Positions 15,546-22,954 of a stretch of DNA of 64,000 nucleotides are shown here, piece after piece (position 1 is the stretch's first letter; every line of letters starts with the position of its first letter). Origin of the DNA: an uncultured Lachnospiraceae bacterium. GTDB taxonomy: Bacteria; Bacillota; Clostridia; Lachnospirales; Lachnospiraceae. The notes under the pieces are model-generated. The model searched no databases. It was not told the origin of the DNA and saw only the letters and a list, made by a program, of their open reading frames with translations. The stretch spans positions 186,001 to 250,000 of the forward strand of contig CAJTUB010000001.1 in the NCBI GenBank assembly GCA_910579465.1, given 5' to 3'. The position numbers and the translations under genes are program-made.

Positions 15546-18020
15546 ATGGCATTCATTGAAAATCTATCGGCGCAATTCCAGAGCCTGAAAAGGCCGGACC
15601 CCTTGCTGCATGAAAAGGCTGCGTCGGCACAGGAGGCAATTGAAATACGAAGGGTATCCCCCGGGGGGATGTTTGAAATAGGGCAGGACAGGTATTCAAA
15701 GACCTTTGAGATTAATGATATCAATTATTCCAATAAAGGCTACCAGGAGCAGGTATTGTTCTTTGACTCATGGGCGAAAACGTTAAATGCATTCAGCGTT
15801 CCTTTTAAGATTACCGTTTTTAACAGGCGGCGTTCCCTCAAGACCCTGAATGAAAAAATCCTTTATAAGATGCAGGGCGACGCTTATGATGAAGCCAGGG
15901 AGTGTTATAACGATGTCATGAGAAATAAAATCATCGACGATAAGCAGGGAATCGAGCAGAAAAAGTATCTGACGGTAATCCTGGATAAAAAGGGAGGCTG
16001 CCGGGAAGCGGAAAAGGCAATGGTATCCCTTGAGGCGGCCTGCATCAAGGAGTATGCAGGATTCGGCTGCCAGCTCACGCCCTTATCCGGGAATGAACGC
16101 CTGAACCTGCTCAGGAGCTTTTACCGCGGGGATGACGAGCAGGCGGTTTCCATCGAAGGCTGTATTGAAACCGGGGCTGACTGGAGAAACGAGGTGTGTC
16201 CGGATTATATCGACTGGACCAAGGCACATCCCCGCCATATCGAAATGAACGGGAAATATATCCGGACCATGTATATCGACCCGCATTCCTACGGTGAAAC
16301 CGTGGAGGACAAGTTTTTCCGGGAATTGTCGGACCTTTCTGCCGAAAGCATTTTTACAATGGATATTATCCCGATACCAAAGAGTGTCACCCAGAAGGTC
16401 CTGGAGAACAAATATATGGGAATCGAATCCAAGATTTCCAAGCAGCAGCAGAAGAGGAACAAGCAGAAGAACTTTTCGTCTGAAATTTCTTATAAACTGC
16501 GCCGTGAAAAGGAAGAAATCGAGGAAATGCTGGATGCCGTCCGTAAGAATGACCAGAAGCAGTTCTGGGTAGGGATATCCATTGCGGTATGCGCCGGTAC
16601 GATGGAGGAACTGGACCGGCTTACAAGCACGGTAGAACAGATATGCGCGGAAAACAGCTGCAAGCTGAATATTTACATGCAACTGCAGCGTGAAGGCCTG
16701 AATACGGTGCTTCCGGTCGGCGTGCGGAACAGTGCCTTCCTGCGTGCAATGTTTACGCAGTCGGCGGCAAGCTTCATCCCGTTCCATGTAATGGAGCTTT
16801 ATGATGATACCTCGGCTCCGTTCTTCTACGGGGTAAACATGGATTCGAAAAATCCGATTGTGTTTTCAAGAAAAAAGCTGGTAAATCCCAATGGCTTCGT
16901 ATTTGGTATTCCGGGCTCCGGAAAGTCGATGACCGGGTCCAAAATGGAATCCGGGAGCGTTTTCCTGACAACGGAGGATGATATCATCATCATCGACCCG
17001 CAGATGGAGTACGATGACATCTGCAAAGCATACGGGGGAACCTATATTAACTTCGCGCCGTACACAAACAATTATATCAACCTGTTCCATTGCAGCCTGG
17101 CAGGGCTTTGCAGTAATCCGGAGGAGATAATCAAAGAAAAGGCAGAGCTGACACACGGCGTAATCGAGCAGGTACTGGACGGCGAAATGCCGCCGGGAAT
17201 AAAAACGATTATCGAGCGCTGCGTGAAGTCGATGTACCAGAGGATTCTTTCCATGCCGGAGGAAAAGCAGTACATACCGGTCATGACTGATTTTTACGGC
17301 GAGGCGACAAAGCAGCTTGAGTGCGAGAGAACCCGGGGGAACCTGATAGCCGCCGATGCGGCCGAACAGCTTGTGCTTGCCGTGGAGCGGTTCATGTCGG
17401 GAACGATGGAGATTTTTAACCATCCGTCCAATGTAGACATGGATAACCGTGTCATCGTGTTCGGAATCAAGGATTTAGGGAAGTCCCTCTGGGGAATGGC
17501 AATGAGCATCATGCTCTCCTGTATTACCCAGAGGGTACAGGCAAATTTCAAAAGGGGAAAGACGACATGGATTTATATCGATGAGTTCCACTACCTGACG
17601 AAAACGCCGTTTACCAAGGAATATACGATTGAAGCATGGAAAACCTTCCGTAAGTTTAATGCGATACCAACCGGCATAACGCAGAATGCGATTGACCTTT
17701 TAAAAGACCCGGATACAACGACGTTAGTATCCAATTCACAGTACACCATGTTTTTAAAGCAGTCGCCAAATGATGTGGATGTAATCCTATCTGCCTTTAA
17801 AGACATCAGCGAGGCGCAGCTGCAGTTTATTACAAGTGCGGCGCCGGGAACCGGAATCCTGCGCTACGGGAACGTGGTTGTCACGATGGATGCCCGGATT
17901 GAGAAAAACAATCCGATTTATGATGTGTTCAATACGAATCCTTATGAAAAGGCAAAGCAGCTGCAGGCACGGGCGGAAAAAGAGGAAACGCCGGATTGTA
18001 AGGAAAGGAAGGAGGGCTGA
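15546..18020 (+). CDS. VirB4-family conjugation ATPase
   Basis: An 824-residue protein. The N-terminal VirB4 domain is about 1-430 and the C-terminal RecA-like ATPase about 430-810. Walker A is GIPGSGKSMTGSK near 454-466, followed by 'DDIIIIDPQMEYDDICKAYGG'. Walker B is TWIYIDEFHYL near 675-685, and 'TGITQNAIDLL' follows. VirB4 is the universal energiser of type IV secretion systems and defines this stretch as a conjugation module. It is preceded by a VirB4-N-like protein and followed by VirB6/TrbL in one operon. Length and motifs suggest it is intact. Confidence 0.93.
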   Translation: MAFIENLSAQFQSLKRPDPLLHEKAASAQEAIEIRRVSPGGMFEIGQDRYSKTFEINDINYSNKGYQEQVLFFDSWAKTLNAFSVPFKITVFNRRRSLKTLNEKILYKMQGDAYDEARECYNDVMRNKIIDDKQGIEQKKYLTVILDKKGGCREAEKAMVSLEAACIKEYAGFGCQLTPLSGNERLNLLRSFYRGDDEQAVSIEGCIETGADWRNEVCPDYIDWTKAHPRHIEMNGKYIRTMYIDPHSYGETVEDKFFRELSDLSAESIFTMDIIPIPKSVTQKVLENKYMGIESKISKQQQKRNKQKNFSSEISYKLRREKEEIEEMLDAVRKNDQKQFWVGISIAVCAGTMEELDRLTSTVEQICAENSCKLNIYMQLQREGLNTVLPVGVRNSAFLRAMFTQSAASFIPFHVMELYDDTSAPFFYGVNMDSKNPIVFSRKKLVNPNGFVFGIPGSGKSMTGSKMESGSVFLTTEDDIIIIDPQMEYDDICKAYGGTYINFAPYTNNYINLFHCSLAGLCSNPEEIIKEKAELTHGVIEQVLDGEMPPGIKTIIERCVKSMYQRILSMPEEKQYIPVMTDFYGEATKQLECERTRGNLIAADAAEQLVLAVERFMSGTMEIFNHPSNVDMDNRVIVFGIKDLGKSLWGMAMSIMLSCITQRVQANFKRGKTTWIYIDEFHYLTKTPFTKEYTIEAWKTFRKFNAIPTGITQNAIDLLKDPDTTTLVSNSQYTMFLKQSPNDVDVILSAFKDISEAQLQFITSAAPGTGILRYGNVVVTMDARIEKNNPIYDVFNTNPYEKAKQLQARAEKEETPDCKERKEG

Positions 18021-18024
18021 AGGA

Positions 18025-18948
18025 ATGGGAAGTATCAAGCAGACAGTTGCGGAAGTCGTCGGGGAGATGCTCGGGAATCTCCTTGATACCGTTGTCGAAT
18101 GGATTGTCAGGATATTTTTAGGACCTTTACTGGAAGCCTGCCTGAAGGCAGGAACGACAGTTTACAACAACATGCTGAATAATGCCCTGACGATTATGAC
18201 AAAAAGACCGGACCAGTGGAACTACAGCGGCTGGAATTTTATCGTAAGTGAAGTCAACACAATTTTTGTAATCTTCGGAAGCACGCTTGTCGTGATATTT
18301 TTCCTGATCGGATTCTGTGCGGAATCGGTTGACATCAGGCATGAAATACGTCTGGAATCCATACTGACATCCTTTATCAAGCTGAGCATTGCGGAGTTTT
18401 TCGTGATGAATTCACTGGGAATTGTGACCTCGCTTTTCGGGCTAGTGGCGGAGCTGACCAAATTCAGAAAAAATTTGCAATTTAGTATTACAGTAGATGT
18501 AACGACAGCGGATCTGGCAGGCATGTCAGCCGGGGCGGCTATCCTCGGGGTTATTCTGGCCTTCATATGCATGATAGCGCTGATTGCTTCGGGTGCGATT
18601 ATTACATATACGGCGTATATGCGCTTCTTTAAGATTCTTTTGCTGATACCGTATGGGGCAATTGCCTCCTCGACAATTGCTGGAAACCATATGTTAAATC
18701 ATACCGCGGTGTCGTTCTGGAAATACGCGGTAGGGACGGTGTTAGAGGGAGTGACCATGATTCTGGCGTTAGTGCTGTTTGCCAGAATTGACGGAGGAGG
18801 AGGTCTGGATTTTGTCGGGAAACTTATGGGGCATGGGAATGACCTTGTAATGATAGGGAAGCTTATTGACAAGACGTTACTCGCGCTGCTGTGCCTCGGG
18901 GTCGTGAAGGGGTCAGGGGCATTGACCCAGAAGGTGCTTGGTCTGTAA
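18025..18948 (+). CDS. VirB6/TrbL-like polytopic channel protein
   Basis: ATG 18025 lies after AAGGAGGG. The 307-residue protein has six or seven hydrophobic segments, with an amphipathic N-terminal helix, a membrane pair flanking a loop with 'EIRLESILTSFIKLSIAEFFVMN', and small-residue-rich helices near 165-280 ('AGMSAGAAILGVILAFICMIALIASGAIITY'). The size, topology and position directly after virB4 match the VirB6/TrbL family, which forms part of the inner-membrane DNA channel. The N-terminal frame extends into virB4 but no start is supported there. Confidence 0.75.
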   Translation: MGSIKQTVAEVVGEMLGNLLDTVVEWIVRIFLGPLLEACLKAGTTVYNNMLNNALTIMTKRPDQWNYSGWNFIVSEVNTIFVIFGSTLVVIFFLIGFCAESVDIRHEIRLESILTSFIKLSIAEFFVMNSLGIVTSLFGLVAELTKFRKNLQFSITVDVTTADLAGMSAGAAILGVILAFICMIALIASGAIITYTAYMRFFKILLLIPYGAIASSTIAGNHMLNHTAVSFWKYAVGTVLEGVTMILALVLFARIDGGGGLDFVGKLMGHGNDLVMIGKLIDKTLLALLCLGVVKGSGALTQKVLGL

Positions 18949-18962
18949 AGTGAGGGGGTACC

Positions 18963-20753
18963 ATGGGAATAAAAAAGGACATGGAATCCGTAAAGGCGGA
19001 TATCACGGGAATTAAGGATAAATGGAATACCGGAAGGGCGGACGAGGGTACGCTTATGCTCAGCGCGATAGACAGCGGGCTGCTGGCGGCGAAGGCAGGC
19101 GTGAAGGTAAGGGTACTGGCTGCAAAGACGGAACTGAAAGCAGGGGCGTTATTACCGGGAGCAGTCATCTGCTCCTCAAGGGCAGCCCTGAAAAAAGCAA
19201 AGAAAATCCGGGAGTTACGGGCAAAGCAGACACTGATAAACGCCGCGGTCTGCTGTGAATCAGGCCTTCTGCCGGAAAAGGAAAAGCGTTCGCCGAAGCT
19301 TCAGACGCATTCCGGGATCCTGCCGGGGCTCGGGGCAAAATACGGGATAAATTCCCGTGAGGGAAATGCGGCAGTACGTCCGCGGGGAAGACAGATCCAC
19401 CGGAGAAGTACGGGAAGAACCGGGACGAATGCAGGGAACGCGGCGGAAAAGAAGATACCGGCAAGGAAGATACCGGAAAGAAAAAGTGAATCCCTGGCAG
19501 GCGGGGCGGACCTTACCGGTATCGAGGGCAGGAACGGTATTAAGCAGAGAGGAAACGAAAGAGGAAAGAAAAGTCATGTATCCGAGCGGAAGGAGCTGCA
19601 CGGCAGTGAAAAAATAAAGGACATTGAACAAAAAAACGGAATAAAAAGCGCAGCGAAAAGCGGGAAGGGAAAGGAGGAGCGGAAGAAGAAGGAGGGCAAA
19701 AAGGGAAACAGGGGAAAAGGAAATCCTGCCGCCAGACAGGAAATGAAGCGTTTTGTGATAAACCAGATTACAGGTAACGGCGGAGATGAAAGGTGCTCTT
19801 CTGGCTTTGGGGAGATGGGGGCAGGAATCCTTAAGTCAAAGGTAAAGAACAGTCTGCAGGAGGCGGCAGCATCGTTTTTCAAGGCAGTGGGGAAGGCATT
19901 ATGGAAGCTTCTTTTATTCCTGCTTAAATCGGGGCTTGCCCTGTTGAAGTGGCTTCTGTTTCTTTTCCTGGACCTGCTTATAACGATAATAGCAGCAAGC
20001 CTGCCGATACTTCTTGCAGGCGGCTTGGTTATTGCGTTCTTTGGAAAAATTGCAGGCTTTTTTGGAATCTTCGGAATCGGTTCAGGCGGAGGCGAGTTTG
20101 TCGTTGACCGCATAAAGGAGCGCGTCGCGGTGATTGAGAAAGAGATAGAAAAAGCGGATGAGGTGCGCTACCATACATACGACGGTTCCTGTGATATTTA
20201 CATGAATCAGGATGATATGCTGCTGATTTACATTTCAAAGATGGCGGATCTGGATGACCTGGAAAATGACGATGCCTTTGACGGAAGTGAAGCGCCGTAT
20301 TTCATAATTAACAAGCGGAAAGAAAAGAATACGATAGAGGAGGTTTTTAAAAATATGCTCCATTTCAGGAGAGGCGCCTATGAGAAAGAGGTGACTGTAA
20401 CCGTAACGCCTGTCCCGTCCGGAGCGCCGTCCGTAACAGCCGCGCCTGCGCCACAGCCGGTGCCGACTGCAGTACCGGGAGACCTGACCGTAACGCCTGC
20501 GCCGTCAGCGGTACCCGTACCGTCAGTAACGCCCGTCCCATCGGGAGCGCCGTCAGTAACACCTGTCCCTGAGACAACAACCGTAAAGGTTATCGTACAT
20601 ACGCTGGATGTTTATGTCCTGACAGCGGAGGAGTATCTCGCAAAACACGGTCTGAAAAAAAACCAGAAGGAAGTCTATGATGTGCTGGCAGAGGTGTTTT
20701 CTGATATGGGATACCGTCCGGGAGGAGGTTCTGTCATTTGTGATTCTTATTAG
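18963..20753 (+). CDS. CD1107-like conjugation protein without visible wall hydrolase
   Basis: A 596-residue protein. The first 90 residues ('SVKADITGIKDKWNTG...LLPGAVICSSRAALKKAKKIRELRAKQT') resemble the N terminus of CD1107-type proteins of Tn1549-like elements. A long Lys/Gly-rich disordered region (about 100-280) is followed by a membrane pair (about 320-370), an extracellular domain, and a Thr/Pro/Val-rich linker (about 478-540). The end is a short 'YLAKHGLKKNQKEVYDVLAEVF' domain. Family members usually continue into an NlpC/P60 or lysozyme domain; here translation stops first, with no downstream open continuation. The protein is likely bound to the membrane and exposed outside. Confidence 0.7.
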   Translation: MGIKKDMESVKADITGIKDKWNTGRADEGTLMLSAIDSGLLAAKAGVKVRVLAAKTELKAGALLPGAVICSSRAALKKAKKIRELRAKQTLINAAVCCESGLLPEKEKRSPKLQTHSGILPGLGAKYGINSREGNAAVRPRGRQIHRRSTGRTGTNAGNAAEKKIPARKIPERKSESLAGGADLTGIEGRNGIKQRGNERGKKSHVSERKELHGSEKIKDIEQKNGIKSAAKSGKGKEERKKKEGKKGNRGKGNPAARQEMKRFVINQITGNGGDERCSSGFGEMGAGILKSKVKNSLQEAAASFFKAVGKALWKLLLFLLKSGLALLKWLLFLFLDLLITIIAASLPILLAGGLVIAFFGKIAGFFGIFGIGSGGGEFVVDRIKERVAVIEKEIEKADEVRYHTYDGSCDIYMNQDDMLLIYISKMADLDDLENDDAFDGSEAPYFIINKRKEKNTIEEVFKNMLHFRRGAYEKEVTVTVTPVPSGAPSVTAAPAPQPVPTAVPGDLTVTPAPSAVPVPSVTPVPSGAPSVTPVPETTTVKVIVHTLDVYVLTAEEYLAKHGLKKNQKEVYDVLAEVFSDMGYRPGGGSVICDSY

Positions 20754-20877
20754 GGAAACGCTGCTGAAAGCGTTTCCCGCACCGGATTTGCGCTGCGAAG
20801 CAGCAGGTTCTACGGCAAATCCGTGTGCATCCGCCGGAGGCTCTGAGGAAGCGGTGGTTGAATCAGCGCCTCCTTAG
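20751..20877. repeat. Palindromic non-autonomous repeat, related to the one at 50886
   Basis: It begins GGGAAACGCT pairing with AGCGTTTCCC (20753-20779) and ends with the unit TCTGAGGAAGCG...AATCAGCGCCTCC (20842-20875). The end unit is the reverse complement of the small repeat at 50886-50922, about 31 of 35 bases alike. A TTA trinucleotide flanks both ends. It lies between the stop codon of the CD1107-like gene and the terminator; the TAG stop would exist without the insertion. Confidence 0.55.
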
Positions 20878-20906
20878 AAGTCTTCGGACATGGAAAAGAT
20901 GTTCTT

Positions 20907-20952
20907 AAAAGAAAGTTCCCGGGTAAATGAAAACCGGGAATTTTCTTTTTTT
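20907..20952 (+). terminator. Terminator of the VirB4 operon
   Basis: AAAAGAAAGTTCCCGG pairs with CCGGGAATTTTCTTTT (15 of 16 positions) and is followed by a T-run. Promoter-like palindrome copy 4 starts seven bases further on. Confidence 0.85.
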
Positions 20953-20958
20953 AAAAAA

Positions 20959-21001
20959 CTCCACTAAAGTGGAGAACAGGAAAAAAGACGCCTGCTACAA
21001 T
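20959..21001 (+). promoter_or_regulatory. Promoter-like palindrome, copy 4 of 4
   Basis: CTCCACTAAAGTGGAG plus AACAG at 20959-20979; the dyad is perfect. TACAAT, a good -10 box, begins 18 bases after GAGAAC (20996-21001). It drives the operon with topB. A further palindrome, CATGTATA with TATACATG (21008-21028), follows. Confidence 0.7.
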
Positions 21002-21063
21002 TAAATCATGTATAGAAGATATACATGAAAAATACAGGACAAGGAAAGGAGACATTCAAGACT

Positions 21064-22164
21064 ATGGATGGAACAGAGTATTCAGATGAGCTTTTTTTTG
21101 AAGTGAAGATTGCAGGGGAGAAAATCAAATTCTCCGACCAGAAGAAGGCAATCATTGATACCGGTAACGGTACAATATCCGTGCCTTCGGAGTGGCTTAC
21201 GAAAAGTGAGGAAAATACCTTCCAGCTGCTCCTGCCGTATGCGGATGAGGAAGGGAGGGAATACCGGATACCGTTGCGGACGGGGCTTGACAGTTACATG
21301 CAGGATACCTACATAACCTCAGAAAAGCTTTCAAAAATGCTTGAAAGCGACCTGATGCCGGAACTGTCCGAAGGGAAAGCAACGCCTGAAATCGTGGAGT
21401 TTAATGTCCCGGAAGCAAATCTGTGGAAGGAGAAGTGGCAGACGGATACAATGTCCGAACCGGCGCAGAACATCCTGGTAAGCGATTACTGGAGATTTAA
21501 CCGTCCGTTCAGCCAGCTGACAATAAAAGACGGCAGGGTTGCATTCCAAATGGCTGCATTTAAGGCAAACGGGGAGGAAAATACGGTCACTCTCCGCCGC
21601 GGGTTTAAGAACCCGGACGGCTCCTACGGGGAGGAAAGGAAAACGGTTACGGTCAGACAGCTGAAGGAGATGTACGACGTACAGCAGCGGAAGGAAATTC
21701 GGAACCAGGAAGAACAGGACAAGTTTTTTGTCATGGATGTCAGGAAAGAACAGGTAAGTGACCTGATGACCGGGAAAAACGGTGAGGCATATCACTTTAT
21801 CCATCTGGCGGAAAACTGTAGCTTCATAAGAAGCGCATCGCATCTGCATGAGGTAAAGGGGGATGAGGAGCATTACCGGCTGTATTTCCCATTGACGAAG
21901 AAAGACGGTACTGCGACGGAGATATCGGTTTCAAGAAGTGTCTATGCGGACGGACAGTGGAACAAGGAGTATAAGAGCGTGACACTGGAAAAACTGGAGG
22001 AAATGAACCGGGCATATGTACCTTTGCAGAAAAGGAGAAGTGCAGAGGAACAGAAGGCATCACCGGAAGAGGCGAAAAGACAGCAGGAAGCTGAAAAGAA
22101 AGAAAAGAGTGTAACACAGGAACTTCCAGCCCGGATGCCATCGTCGAAAAAGAAGGCAAGATAA
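21064..22164 (+). CDS. Unrecognised element protein built of three related segments
   Basis: ATG 21064 (AAGGAG 12 bases upstream) is preferred over ATG 21025, which lies in a palindrome without a ribosome site. The protein has 366 residues. Three segments of about 90-100 residues look related, each with beta strands ('GNGTISVPSEWLTK...', 'KDGRVAFQMAAFKAN...', 'GEAYHFIHLAENCSF...') followed by a charged strand pair and a 'VTVRQLKEMYD' or 'VTLEKLEEMNR' helix. This suggests a triplicated binding domain. The C-terminal 60 residues are a charged coil. No known family is recognised. It leads the operon with topB, so a DNA-processing accessory role is possible. Confidence 0.6.
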   Translation: MDGTEYSDELFFEVKIAGEKIKFSDQKKAIIDTGNGTISVPSEWLTKSEENTFQLLLPYADEEGREYRIPLRTGLDSYMQDTYITSEKLSKMLESDLMPELSEGKATPEIVEFNVPEANLWKEKWQTDTMSEPAQNILVSDYWRFNRPFSQLTIKDGRVAFQMAAFKANGEENTVTLRRGFKNPDGSYGEERKTVTVRQLKEMYDVQQRKEIRNQEEQDKFFVMDVRKEQVSDLMTGKNGEAYHFIHLAENCSFIRSASHLHEVKGDEEHYRLYFPLTKKDGTATEISVSRSVYADGQWNKEYKSVTLEKLEEMNRAYVPLQKRRSAEEQKASPEEAKRQQEAEKKEKSVTQELPARMPSSKKKAR

Positions 22165-22172
22165 GTTTTTAG

Positions 22173-22200
22173 CACATGCCGGGGATTCCCCCGGCATGTG
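22173..22200 (+). other. Strong intergenic hairpin before the DUF5688-like gene
   Basis: A perfect 12-bp stem (CACATGCCGGGG with CCCCGGCATGTG) over an ATTC loop. No T-run follows, so it is more likely an mRNA processing or stability hairpin inside the operon than a terminator. Confidence 0.6.
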
Positions 22201-22221
22201 TGCCCCGGAAGGAGAAAGAGG

Positions 22222-22920
22222 ATGCTAAGGTTTGATGAGTTTTGCGAATATGTGAAGGATAATGCCAGGAAATACATGTCGGCAGGTTTCCAGAAAGGAA
22301 ATTATGAGTTCCGCCTGGATGAAAAGAAGGATGCCTATGATATGGTGACCTGCCTGCTGCGTCTGGAAGATAAGCAGGACAGGGATGCGGCGGTTCCTTT
22401 GTTTCATCTGGGAACTGCTTATGAAAATTACAAGCAGACAGGCAATGCGGAAGCCATTACCGCAATGCTTGCAGGGAGATATGAAGCCGCATATCAGGCA
22501 GCATTCCAAAAGGAAGAAGCCTTGCTGCCGGAATCGGAGGTGCTTCCCGGCGACGGTGAACTATCAAGGGTATTTATTATCAGTAATCCGGAAAACGGGC
22601 AGGCGGACATTTATCAGGAGGATGTCCTGATGGAAATAGCGGCAGAAGAGGGCAGTAACCTGGCGCTTTTCCCGGTTACAGAGGCAGCAGTTTTAGCCGT
22701 TCCGGTAAAAAGCCGTAAGGAGTATCAGGAATGCGTGGACTGCATATCCGTTATGCAAAAGGATGACCCGGATATGGAGCAAATCGCGGCGGAATCCCGG
22801 GGGAAATTATATGATAAGGAAAGTAACACGGTCTGTAAAACAGGAGAAGAGATTGAAGCTGTGCTGCAGCGTGCAGAAAGAGAGCAGGGCAGCAAAAAGC
22901 GTTCTGTTTTTTCAAGATAA
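22222..22920 (+). CDS. DUF5688-like mobile-element protein
   Basis: The start is ATG 22222 after GGAG. The protein has 232 residues and resembles short DUF5688 members: an N-terminal 'FDEFCEYVKDNARKY' helix, 'YENYKQTGNAEAITAML' in the middle, and 'VFIISNPENGQADIYQEDVLMEIAAEEGSNLALFPVTEAAVLAVP', which corresponds to the conserved region in that family near the C terminus. DUF5688 proteins are common in Lachnospiraceae mobile elements and have no known function. The gene is 34 bases upstream of topB. Confidence 0.5.
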   Translation: MLRFDEFCEYVKDNARKYMSAGFQKGNYEFRLDEKKDAYDMVTCLLRLEDKQDRDAAVPLFHLGTAYENYKQTGNAEAITAMLAGRYEAAYQAAFQKEEALLPESEVLPGDGELSRVFIISNPENGQADIYQEDVLMEIAAEEGSNLALFPVTEAAVLAVPVKSRKEYQECVDCISVMQKDDPDMEQIAAESRGKLYDKESNTVCKTGEEIEAVLQRAEREQGSKKRSVFSR

Positions 22921-22954
22921 AAGAAATAAATCCCGGAGCAGATAAGGAGAAATT

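Noticed and set aside
20741..20757. Truncation of the CD1107-like gene by the insertion of the repeat at 20751
   Set aside because: Removing the repeat and one TTA still leaves the same TAG stop, so the insertion did not shorten the protein.
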